Part shown: positions 1-7,842 of the stretch, one piece after another | Layout: each line of letters opens with the position of its first letter | Numbering within the stretch: the stretch's first letter is position 1 | Assembly (NCBI GenBank): GCA_021796905.1 | Contig: JAKABK010000068.1 | Location: 1-7,842, forward strand | Source of the DNA: Actinomycetes bacterium | GTDB lineage: Bacteria; Actinomycetota; Acidimicrobiia; Acidimicrobiales; Palsa-688 | Direction: 5' to 3' | DNA: 7,842 nt | Position numbers and translations under genes: made by a program | Notes under the pieces: model-generated | The model's database searches: none | Told to the model about the DNA's origin: nothing | What the model saw: the letters and a program-made list of their open reading frames with translations, nothing else

Positions 1-7
1 CGATCCC

Positions 8-881
8 CTAGGAGCAGTACTTCCCGCCGCTCCAGTCGGTCATGTAGAAGTACTGGGCGTTGCGCAGCTCCCGGTCGGCGAACAGCAGCGTCGAGGTTCC
101 CTCGAACGCGTAGCCGTACTTGTGGGTGTCGGCGGAGATGCTCGTCACCCCCGGAACCCGGAGATCGAAGGCGGGGACCGGGTAGCCGAGCTCTTCGGCG
201 AAGGGGAGCAGGAAACCGCCGAGGCAGCTGTCGACGTGGCAGCCGACACCCCGCTCGCCGGCGATGGCGCCCAGCTCACGGATCGGGTCGAGGGTCCCGT
301 ACCCGTAGTTGCAGGCGGAGCCGACCACTGCCAGGGTGGCGTCGTCGACGTGGTCCGCGACCCAGTCGAGGTCGACCAGTGTGCTGACCGGGTCGATCGG
401 GCCGCGGCGCTCCTCGATGCCCAACAGGTGGCAGGCCTTGGCGAACGCGGGGTGGGACGTCTCGGCCACGACCAGGTTCGGGTGCCCCCCCCGAGACGGT
501 CGGCGGCGTGCTCCCGGTAGGCGAGCACGGCGTGGAGGATTCTGCCGGTGCCGCCCGAGGTGACCAGGCCGACCGAACCGGTCTCGGCGTGGAACAGATC
601 GAGGGCCATGGCGATGATCTCGCCGTCGAACTTGGTGGCGCTCGGGCACATGTCGCGCTGCAGGGAGTTGACGTGGGCGAAACGGCTGAACGTTTCGGCG
701 AGGAAGCGGTAGTGGTCGTGGTCGCCGCAGTAGATCGTCCCCGAGCAGCGACCGGTCTCCCAGACGGCGTCCGCCTCGGTGGCGATCGTGGTGAGCTCGG
801 CGAGCAGTTCGTCGCGTGCCTCCCGGTCTCGGGGAGGCGCCGATGCACCGGGAAGGACCCGGCGTATGGGTAGTCGGGCAC
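8..881 (-). pseudogene. PLP-dependent decarboxylase (S1P-lyase-like), frameshifted and cut short
   Basis: Group II pyridoxal-phosphate decarboxylase / sphingosine-1-phosphate-lyase-like protein, cytosolic, expected to cleave or decarboxylate an amino compound through a Schiff base; the substrate cannot be told. Seen in three minus-strand pieces. The first, from GTG at 881, reads VPDYPYAGSFPVHRRLPETGR. The second (about 825-490) holds RDELLAEL, QRDMCPSATKF and VTSGGTGRIL. The third (490-8) holds HPNLVVAETSHPAFAKA, the cofactor aspartate in CHVDSCLGGF (codon 230-232) and the catalytic lysine in SADTHKYGY (codon 119-121). Frame changes fall near 818-828 and in a run of eight C at 485-492; each is repaired by one added base. 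A TAG at 8-10 follows TDWSGGKYCS, where relatives normally continue for well over 100 residues. The middle frame has no ATG, GTG or TTG upstream of Met651, which supports the GTG at 881 in the neighbouring frame. It lies about 100 bases after the oxidoreductase stop. Family sure; whether it is a true pseudogene or a sequence error is open. Confidence 0.8.
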
Positions 882-983
882 GGGTGGGGACCTACTGGAG
901 CGAACCTGTGGGTGCAGCTCCGACCTGAGCCGCCCGTGACTCTGCTGCCGGGAGGGACGCTCGGGCAACTCGATGGGGCTCGC

Positions 984-2954
984 TCAAGCGTCGCTACCGG
1001 CGACCAGGCCCTCGAGTGTCGCCTCTTCGATGCTGCGGGGGGCGAGGCAGTCCCCGACGGCGACGACCGGTGTCGACCCGACGCCGAGCTGGTCGAGCAG
1101 GGTCGTGTCCGCCTGGTGCCCGCAGGCGAGCACCACGCCGGCGACCCCCTCGAGGAGGACCGGCTCGTCGGTGAGGACGTGGCTGAGGTAGACGGTGTCG
1201 TCGTCGGCGCCGTAGGGGCGGACGAGGGGAACGACGCTGATCCCGGCCCGGTGCAGCGCAGCGAGCTGCGCGTCGCGGACGTACTGCTGGAGATGATCGC
1301 CGGCGTGATAGCCGGGCAGCGCGAGCGTGACCCGCCGTCCGACGCCGACGAGCAGCCGGGCGACGCCGACCCCGACCCAGTCGCCTCGCCAGTCGACGAC
1401 CACCAGGTGCCCTTCGGGCGTCGCGGTGGGACGGGAGATGACCTCCCAGGCGTCGGCCACCCACGGGTCGCCGAGCGTCTCGAGCGGGGGGTGGTAGGGG
1501 CGGGCACCGGTGGCGACCACGACCAGATCGGCGTTCTCCGCCGAGACGAGATCGGCGTCGACCCGGCAGTGGAAGCTCACCTCCACCCCCGCCCGGGTGA
1601 CCTCCCGGAACAGGTTGTCGACGACCCCGCCGATCTCGTCGCGACCGGGGAGCGCCTGGGCGAGCAGGACCTGCCCGCCCGGGCGGCCGGCGGCCTCGGC
1701 CAGGTGGACCCGGTGCCCCCGCTCGGCGGCGACAGCGGCCGCTTTCATCCCCGCCGGGCCGGCGCCGACCACGAGCACCGTCCTCGGAGCGGGGGCCGGG
1801 GCCCGCCGAGGGTAGAGACGCTCCCGTCCGGTCTCGGGATGCTGGATGCAAGAGATCGGGTGACCGGCGTGGAAGTGCCCGATGCAGGCCTGGTTGCAGG
1901 CGACGCAGGCCCGGATGTCGTCGGTGCGCCCCTCCGCGGCGAGACGGGGGAGGTCGGGGTCGGCGATCAGCGCCCGGGTCATCACGCACGCGTCGGCCCG
2001 GCCGGAGGCGAGGATCCGCTCGGCTTCCTGGGGTTGGTTGATCCGTCCGGCGACGATCACCGGCACGTCCACCGCCGATCTCAGGTCGCCGGCGACGCCG
2101 GCGAGGTAGCCGTTGGCGATCCCCATCTCCGGGACGATGTGGTCGGAGCCGCCGAGGGTCGCGGACGTGCCGGTCGTGACGCTCAGGTAGTCGACCAGCC
2201 CCGCGGCGGCGACCTCGACGGCCACCTCGGTCGCGGTCGTCACCGGGAGCCCGGTGGGCTCCCGCTCGTCGAGCGAGATGCGCAACCCGACGACCCTGCC
2301 GGGACCGGTCGCGTCGCGGGCGGCCCTGAGCAGCTCCCGTAGGAACCTCCGGCGCCGCGGCTCGTCACCGCCGTAGTCGTCGTCACGGTGGTTGGTCGCC
2401 GGGTTCAGGAACTGCGCCGGCAGGTACCCGTGGCTCGCGACCACCTCGACCCCGTCGAGGCCGGCAGCGCACAGCCGGCCGGCGGCCGCGCCGTAGGCGG
2501 CGACCAGCTCGGCGATCTCGGCGGTCCGCAAGGCCCGGGGCACGACCCGGAAACGCTCGGTGGGCACCGCCGAGGGTGCCAGCGCGACCGCAGCGGTGCC
2601 GTCCTCTGACTCCATGATCTCGCGCCCGGGGTGGAACAGCTGGCCGAACAGGAGGGTCCCGTGGGGCTTCACCGCCGCGACCAGCGCCTGGTAACCGGGG
2701 ATGCAGCTGTCGTCGTCGGCCATCAGGACGTGGCTGGTGTAACGGGCGCTGCGATGGACGCCGGCGACCTGCACGACGATCACGCCGGCACCCCCCTCGG
2801 CCCGCGCCTGGTGGTAGGCGACGAGCTGGTCGGTCACCTTCCCGTCGGCGACCATCACGGTGTCGTGACCGGAGGAGACGATCCGGTTGGGCGCGACCGC
2901 CGGCCCGATCGCCAGCGGCGAGAACAGGTGCGGGAACCTCGGGCCCGGAGGCAC
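984..2954 (-). CDS. OYE/FadH-type NADH:flavin oxidoreductase (2,4-dienoyl-CoA reductase-like, mycofactocin-associated type)
   Basis: 656-residue cytosolic flavoenzyme built like bacterial 2,4-dienoyl-CoA reductase: an FMN barrel, a 4Fe-4S site and an FAD/NAD(P) module that pass electrons from NAD(P)H to an activated double bond. Residues 1-345 are the OYE barrel, with SHGYLPAQFLNP (174-185; Tyr177 in the place of the FadH catalytic tyrosine), DDYGG (192-196) and VAGRINQP (301-308). Cys350, 353, 357 and 369 form C-x2-C-x3-C-x11-C, the FadH iron-sulfur pattern. A dinucleotide fold begins at VVGAGPAG (395-402), ATGARP is at 491-496, and GDCLAPRSIEEA (634-645) closes the FAD domain. The barrel start (SGHDT, VQVAGVH, SHVLMA, DDSCIPGY) resembles, from memory, the FadH/OYE oxidoreductases found beside mycofactocin loci; no mycofactocin gene is in this window. 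The start is GTG (2954), placed by the family-like FPHLFSPLAIGP just inside; no Shine-Dalgarno is seen. It is downstream of the S11 gene after 93 bases and upstream of the decarboxylase. The natural substrate is unknown. Confidence 0.9.
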   Translation of the reverse strand: MPPGPRFPHLFSPLAIGPAVAPNRIVSSGHDTVMVADGKVTDQLVAYHQARAEGGAGVIVVQVAGVHRSARYTSHVLMADDDSCIPGYQALVAAVKPHGTLLFGQLFHPGREIMESEDGTAAVALAPSAVPTERFRVVPRALRTAEIAELVAAYGAAAGRLCAAGLDGVEVVASHGYLPAQFLNPATNHRDDDYGGDEPRRRRFLRELLRAARDATGPGRVVGLRISLDEREPTGLPVTTATEVAVEVAAAGLVDYLSVTTGTSATLGGSDHIVPEMGIANGYLAGVAGDLRSAVDVPVIVAGRINQPQEAERILASGRADACVMTRALIADPDLPRLAAEGRTDDIRACVACNQACIGHFHAGHPISCIQHPETGRERLYPRRAPAPAPRTVLVVGAGPAGMKAAAVAAERGHRVHLAEAAGRPGGQVLLAQALPGRDEIGGVVDNLFREVTRAGVEVSFHCRVDADLVSAENADLVVVATGARPYHPPLETLGDPWVADAWEVISRPTATPEGHLVVVDWRGDWVGVGVARLLVGVGRRVTLALPGYHAGDHLQQYVRDAQLAALHRAGISVVPLVRPYGADDDTVYLSHVLTDEPVLLEGVAGVVLACGHQADTTLLDQLGVGSTPVVAVGDCLAPRSIEEATLEGLVAGSDA

Positions 2955-2980
2955 GGGCGGAGGCTACCGCCCGCCCGCCC

Positions 2981-3034
2981 GGTCCTGTCGGGCCGCCCGG
3001 TCCTGTCGGGCCGCCCGGTCCTGTCGGGCCGCCC
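2981..3034. repeat. Three perfect 18-base tandem repeats
   Basis: The unit ggtcctgtcgggccgccc occurs three times head to tail (2981-2998, 2999-3016, 3017-3034) with no mismatch, and a partial fourth copy (ggtc) starts at 3035; cgcccgcccgccc precedes it. Each unit can fold a small hairpin, CGGG-CCG-CCCG. The array fills most of the 93-base gap between the S11 peptidase stop and the GTG of the oxidoreductase, both on the minus strand. It could be a slippage-made minisatellite, a set of weak hairpins acting on the transcript between the two genes, or neutral. The 18-base period is a multiple of three, so the array is open in frame (Gly-Gly-Pro-Thr-Gly-Pro on the minus strand), but no gene reads through it convincingly. 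Confidence 0.9.
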
Positions 3035-3047
3035 GGTCTTCTCAGGG

Positions 3048-4331
3048 TCAGAGGTTGCGTTCCAGGCGCCAGGAGATCGACGGCCGGACGACCGGGCCGA
3101 CGGTGGTGGCCGGGACGGTCACCGCGCCCGACGGCAGCTCGACCTCGACGCTGGCCACCTGCTCGCCGCTGCGCAGCGGGGCCGCGAGGCGCCCACCGCC
3201 CGCCGCCCCGTCCAGGCGGGCGACGGCGGTCACCTGCTCCCCGGAGTAACCCAGGGTGCTCACCCCCCTGGTGGTGACCGCCCGGGTCGACGAGCCCCAG
3301 GGGGTGGAGATCCGGACCACGGTCCGCCCCGGTTGCAACAGGCTGACCTGGTGGAGGTCGGAGAAGGCCGCGACGCTGAGGCTCTTCGCGGCGTCGAGGG
3401 CGGTCTGCAGCTCGTTCTTGCCGAACTGGGCGAGGACCGCCCCGATCACGGTCACTTCCCGGCCGTGGAGCTTGCGGCGGGCCGCCCAGAGGAAGTCGCC
3501 CCCGCCGTCGACGGTGGAGCCGGTCTTGATCCCGACGATCCCGTCCCTGCCGAGGTCGTAGTCGTAGTTGTAGACCAGACCTGCCAGGGGCAGGTCGACC
3601 TGGGGCATCGCCACGATCTGCTCGAGGAGCGGCTTGCTCATCACCACCCGGCCGAGGCGTACCATGTCGGCGGCGCTGCCGACGCTCGCGTAGCTGAGCC
3701 CGGCGGGATCGGCGAAGTGGGTGTGGTGCAGGCCGAGAGCGGCCGCCTCGGCGTTCATCTCCGAAACGAAGGCGCTCTGGGACCCGGCGGTCCAGATCGC
3801 GAGCAGGTCGGCGACGTTGTCGGCCGACGGGACGAGCATCGCCTCCAGGCACTGCAGCTCGCTCAGGTGCTCCCCGGCGGTCAGCTTGATCACCGAGTCG
3901 TGGGCTGCGGCCTCCGCGGGGTAGGCGGAGGCGATCGACGCCGGGACGGTGATCTGGGGACCCTGCTCGCCGATACCGAGGGGATGGTGCGCCAGCACCA
4001 CGAGCGCGGTCACGAGCTTGGTGATGCTCGCCAGCGGGACCTCCTTGCCCGGGTCGTGGGTGGCGAGGGTGCCGAGCCCCTCGACCGCCACGTCAGTCGT
4101 CCCCTGGCTCGGCACCGGGAGGGACGGTCGGCTCCCGGCCGCTGTCAGCTTGCCGTGGAGCACCACCGACGCCGACGCCTTCGGGACGCCGCGGTTGAGC
4201 TGCACCCCGACGAAGATCGCGGCGAGGACGACGACTAGTGCTACGAGGAGCGCGATCACCCGCAGGTAGAAACCGAAGCCCCTCGAAGAGGAGGCTCTGG
4301 GGCCCTGGAGGTGGCTGCCGCGACGGCTCAT
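3048..4331 (-). CDS. Membrane-anchored S11 peptidase, D-alanyl-D-alanine carboxypeptidase-like
   Basis: 427-residue serine-type penicillin-binding-protein relative expected to trim the terminal D-Ala from peptidoglycan stem peptides outside the membrane. A short basic start is followed by one hydrophobic helix at about 22-44 (FYLRVIALLVALVVVLAAIF), which serves as uncleaved anchor or signal. The catalytic domain follows: SITK (Ser102, Lys105) is the SxxK motif and KTG is at 269-271 (GIKTGST). The second motif is unusual: PSADNVADLLA puts Ser169-Ala-Asp171 where the family has Ser-x-Asn, with Asn172 next to it. Residues from about 325 onward form a beta-rich C-terminal part (GRTVVRISTPWG, SGEQVASVEVELPSG) like the small C-terminal domain of PBP5-type enzymes. 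The ATG at 4331 was chosen because it starts just before the anchor and because ATGA joins it to the stop of a small upstream ORF (4328-4330). The frame stays open to 4634, but that stretch is Pro/Arg-rich, unlike protein. It is probably translationally coupled; no Shine-Dalgarno is present. Confidence 0.92.
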   Translation of the reverse strand: MSRRGSHLQGPRASSSRGFGFYLRVIALLVALVVVLAAIFVGVQLNRGVPKASASVVLHGKLTAAGSRPSLPVPSQGTTDVAVEGLGTLATHDPGKEVPLASITKLVTALVVLAHHPLGIGEQGPQITVPASIASAYPAEAAAHDSVIKLTAGEHLSELQCLEAMLVPSADNVADLLAIWTAGSQSAFVSEMNAEAAALGLHHTHFADPAGLSYASVGSAADMVRLGRVVMSKPLLEQIVAMPQVDLPLAGLVYNYDYDLGRDGIVGIKTGSTVDGGGDFLWAARRKLHGREVTVIGAVLAQFGKNELQTALDAAKSLSVAAFSDLHQVSLLQPGRTVVRISTPWGSSTRAVTTRGVSTLGYSGEQVTAVARLDGAAGGGRLAAPLRSGEQVASVEVELPSGAVTVPATTVGPVVRPSISWRLERNL

Positions 4332-4548
4332 GGGAGGAGGGGGCGGGAGGTCATCGGGGCAACATGTTCGGCGATCAGGGCGCCGGGGTGGTGGCGGGGG
4401 CGGCGGGAGCGCGTCGAGACCCTCGCTTGCACCTCGACGACGCGGACCTGCTCGTCGGCCGGCCGGAGCCCCGTCTCTCCGGCGACGCGCTCCACGCCGG
4501 GTTCGCCTCTCGCATCTCCGCCAGCTGGGCGGCGAGGGCGGCCGACAC
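4328..4548 (-). CDS. Small unrecognised ORF upstream of the S11 gene, apparent frameshift
   Basis: I do not recognise this gene. Two minus-strand frames together look coding. From GTG 4548 the frame reads VSAALAAQLAEMREANPAW, an amphipathic helix-like start. The adjoining frame reads ETGLRPADEQVRVVEVQARV and runs to TGA at 4330-4328, which overlaps the S11 start as ATGA. My hand count of A/T supports the switch: over 4381-4500 the second frame has A/T in 2 of 40 third positions and 17 of 40 second positions; over 4501-4560 that frame scores 9 of 20 at third positions while the GTG frame scores 2 of 20. Adding one base near 4490-4510 joins them into a product of about 73 residues. GGAG lies three bases before the GTG, which is close for a ribosome site. 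An in-frame TGA at 4563-4561 limits the start. Alternatives are a remnant gene or chance composition; the overlap suggests co-translation with the peptidase. Confidence 0.4.
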
Positions 4549-4619
4549 CGGCTCCGAAGCTCAGGTGGTTCTTCGCTTCCTCTCGGGTGCTTGTCACACC
4601 CGGCCGGTTGAATGGGGAC
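4549..4619. promoter_or_regulatory. Divergent intergenic gap, probable promoter region
   Basis: This 71-base stretch separates the minus-strand block from the plus-strand small membrane gene. It has visibly more A/T than its surroundings (about 40% between 4561 and 4620 by hand count) and no codon-position bias, as expected of non-coding promoter DNA. TTGTCA at 4591-4596 and TTGAAT at 4608-4613 on the plus strand resemble promoter hexamers, but their 11-base spacing is too short for them to act as one pair. TTGAAT lies six bases before the ATG at 4620, which could fit a nearly leaderless transcript. The assignment rests on position and composition; exact sites are guesses. Confidence 0.35.
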
Positions 4620-4790
4620 ATGAACCTCCTGCACGAGATCCTCGGTGTCGGCCTGCTGGCCGGCGGGGCCCTGGTGGTGGCGGCCGGTGGGCTGGGAGCG
4701 CTCTGCGGGCTCGGTAGCCTCGAGCGCCGGTTGGTCCCGGTGCGAGTCGACGAGGCGTCGTCCGCCGAGCGCCGGCCTAGCGCGCGCTGA
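4620..4790 (+). CDS. Small single-pass membrane protein, 56 residues
   Basis: Reads MNLLHEILGVGLLAGGALVV and so on, ending in PSAR and TGA (4788-4790). One Gly/Leu-rich hydrophobic helix spans about residues 7-33; a charged tail follows (LERRLVPVRVDEASSAERR), rich in Arg and Glu, so the tail is probably cytoplasmic. Coding status is supported by codon use: only 6 of 56 sense codons end in A or T, and second positions are T-rich as expected of a membrane helix. The longer open frame upstream of this ATG is Arg/Pro/Ser-rich and overlaps the non-coding gap, so I start here. The bases before the ATG (ATGGGGAC) give at best a weak ribosome site. I recognise no family; the helix faintly recalls the first helix of MnhG-type antiporter subunits, but it is too short and lacks their conserved Pro-Asp, so I do not assign that. 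It is divergent from the S11 block and converges on glgX with a 13-base gap. Confidence 0.65.
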   Translation: MNLLHEILGVGLLAGGALVVAAGGLGALCGLGSLERRLVPVRVDEASSAERRPSAR

Positions 4791-4793
4791 TCT

Positions 4794-4803
4794 CCGGCCG
4801 GCG

Positions 4804-4812
<9 letters not shown>
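4794..4812. terminator. Hairpin between convergent genes, possible two-way terminator
   Basis: CCGGCC (4794-4799) and GGCCGG (4807-4812) form a perfect six-base-pair stem around a seven-base loop. It begins just after the stop of the small membrane gene (4790) and includes the glgX stop (4804-4806), so it could slow transcription from both sides. There is no T-tract on either strand, so it is not a textbook intrinsic terminator; the call rests on its place between convergent genes. Confidence 0.35.
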
Positions 4813-6915
<2,103 letters not shown>

Positions 6916-6995
6916 CCCGGGTTGGTACCCCGGAGCGACCCGCGCCCACCCCGGGGGTCGGCCGTCGGTCTCGGGGATCTGCGAGCATCGGGCCC
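6916..6995. promoter_or_regulatory. Divergent glgX/amidase gap with GC-rich dyads
   Basis: These 80 bases lie between the starts of glgX (minus) and the amidase gene (plus) and must hold promoters for both if the starts are right. Two imperfect dyads are visible: CCGGG...CCCGG at 6917-6933, with GGTACC inside, directly touching the glgX start codon, and ACCCC/GGGGGT at 6948-6958. GAGCATCG also occurs twice (6983-6990 and 6998-7005), flanking the amidase start. No clear -10 or -35 pair is seen. Any of these could be an operator, but G/C-rich DNA makes such patterns common. Confidence 0.3.
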
Positions 6996-7842
6996 GTGAG
7001 CATCGAAGCCGACCCCGAGGTCGTCACCGCCGCCGAGCTGTCCGCAGCGCTCTCCGAGAGCCGCCTGAGCGCTGGGAGCCTGCTCGAGGCGTGCCTGGAG
7101 CGGGTCGGTTCCGTCGACCGAGCCGGGCCGGCGCTGCGCTCGGTGCTGTCGCTCGACGCCTCGGCTCCCGATCAGGCGGCGCGCGCCGACGCCAGGCTCC
7201 GTGAGGGGGAGCGCGGCGCCCTGCTCGGGGTCCCGGTGCTCGTGAAGGACAACATCGACGTCTCCGGGTGCCCGACGACCGCAGGTTCGCTGGCCCTCGG
7301 CGACGCCCCCGCCGGCGCCGACGCCCCTCTCGTCGCCCGGCTCCGGGAAGCGGGCGCGGTGGTCGTCGGGAAGGCCAACCTGACCGAGTGGGCCAACTTC
7401 ATGGCCGACGACATGCCGAGCGGCTACAGCGCCGCCGGCGGCCAGACCCTCAACCCCTATGACGCGAGCATCACCCCGAGCGGTTCGAGCGCCGGCAGCG
7501 CCGCCGCGGTCGCGGCGGGGATCGTCCCGCTGGCGGTGGGAACCGAGACCAACGGATCGATCCTCTCGCCGTCGAGGCACTGCTCGGTTGTCGGGGTCAA
7601 GCCGACCGTCGGGTTGGTGAGCCGCACCGGGATCGTCCCGATCGCCGGCACCCAGGACACCGCCGGTCCGATGGCCAGGACGGTCAGCGACGCCGCTCGT
7701 CTGCTGTCTGCGATCGCCGGTCCCGACCCGGCCGACCCGGCGACCGCCGGAGCGCCCGACGGGCGTGACTACACCGCCGGGCTGCGGGCCGACGCCGCGG
7801 CCGGCGCCCGGATCGGGGTCGTCGAGCCCGATGACCTACCCG
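6996..7842 (+). CDS. Amidase signature family hydrolase, 5' part only
   Basis: The open frame begins at GTG 6996 and leaves the window after 282 complete codons, so the C-terminal third or more is missing. It is an amidase-signature enzyme that hydrolyses a carboxamide bond through a Ser-cisSer-Lys triad. Lys84 lies in [16 protein letters not shown]; the signature loop [16 protein letters not shown] (160-175) carries the cis-serine (Ser164); and [12 protein letters not shown] (182-193) carries the nucleophile Ser188. The 24-residue gap from Ser164 to Ser188 equals that in GatA and malonamidase. [10 protein letters not shown] (126-135) and [12 protein letters not shown] followed by [10 protein letters not shown] resemble the peptide-amidase/aryl-amidase branch more than GatA, so I do not call it a tRNA amidotransferase subunit. 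The signature has Ala166 where Gly is common. GTG is the first start that gives the usual N-terminal length; no Shine-Dalgarno is seen. No gatB or gatC is visible. The substrate is unknown. Confidence 0.92.
   Translation, partial: MSIEADPEVVTAAELSAALSESRLSAGSLLEACLERVGSVDRAGPALRSVLSLDASAPDQAARADARLREGERGALLGVPVLVKDNIDVSGCPTTAGSLALGDAPAGADAPLVARLREAGAVVVGKANLTEWANFMADDMPSGYSAAGGQTLNPYDASITPSGSSAGSAAAVAAGIVPLAVGTETNGSILSPSRHCSVVGVKPTVGLVSRTGIVPIAGTQDTAGPMARTVSDAARLLSAIAGPDPADPATAGAPDGRDYTAGLRADAAAGARIGVVEPDDLP

Noticed and set aside
882..983. Riboswitch or leader RNA ahead of the decarboxylase
   Set aside because: Several short G/C stems are possible, but no known consensus could be recognised.
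816..2342. Plus-strand open frame of 508 codons over the oxidoreductase gene
   Set aside because: Antisense shadow: low-complexity Gly/Asp/Arg composition and no motifs, while the minus strand has complete FadH-type domains.
2981..3038. CRISPR array
   Set aside because: Units are directly adjacent with no spacers, and 18 bases is too short.
2631..4238. Plus-strand open frame of 535 codons across the S11 gene and the tandem repeats
   Set aside because: It runs through the repeat array and two gene boundaries and has no recognisable domain; the minus strand carries SxxK and KTG.
4332..4634. N-terminal extension of the S11 peptidase to 4634
   Set aside because: Pro/Arg-rich with a run of prolines, and its frame does not show the third-position G/C bias that the other minus-strand frames show there.
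6996..7842. gatA, the Glu-tRNA(Gln) amidotransferase subunit
   Set aside because: Motifs around the nucleophile and downstream ([23 protein letters not shown]) fit peptide/aryl amidases better, and no gatB or gatC is adjacent.

Overview
The window is GC-rich DNA (roughly 70% by eye) with strong G/C preference at third codon positions, rare ATG/GTG choices and almost no Shine-Dalgarno sequences. Together with an S11 peptidase, an actinobacterial-type GlgX and an OYE/FadH protein of the kind seen next to mycofactocin loci, this points to a high-GC actinobacterium. An Acidimicrobiia-like lineage is possible but is inference. No rRNA, tRNA, CRISPR array, insertion sequence or phage gene is visible.

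Layout. From 8 to about 4548 everything is on the minus strand, in transcription order: a small frameshifted ORF (4548-4328) whose stop overlaps the start of an S11 D-alanyl-D-alanine carboxypeptidase-like gene (4331-3048); a 93-base gap holding three perfect 18-base tandem repeats; a two-domain OYE/2,4-dienoyl-CoA-reductase-like flavoprotein (2954-984); and a broken PLP-dependent decarboxylase of the sphingosine-1-phosphate-lyase-like group (about 881-8). An AT-richer gap at 4549-4619 separates this block from a divergent plus-strand gene for a 56-residue single-pass membrane protein (4620-4790). That gene converges on glgX (6915-4804), with a hairpin between them. An 80-base divergent gap follows, then an amidase-signature gene on the plus strand (6996 onward) that runs off the window.

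How the genes relate. This looks like ordinary chromosomal content: cell-wall peptidase, flavin oxidoreductase, amino-acid-type decarboxylase, glycogen debranching enzyme, amidase. The gene order does not indicate one shared pathway, and I did not find a convincing new multi-gene system. The most useful observations concern gene integrity. Three places where protein-like reading jumps frame are each repaired by adding one base, which suggests systematic single-base loss in the sequence rather than three independent gene-killing mutations. A small ORF in front of the carboxypeptidase is recovered only after such a repair. A TAG stop also cuts the decarboxylase about 37 codons after its catalytic lysine.
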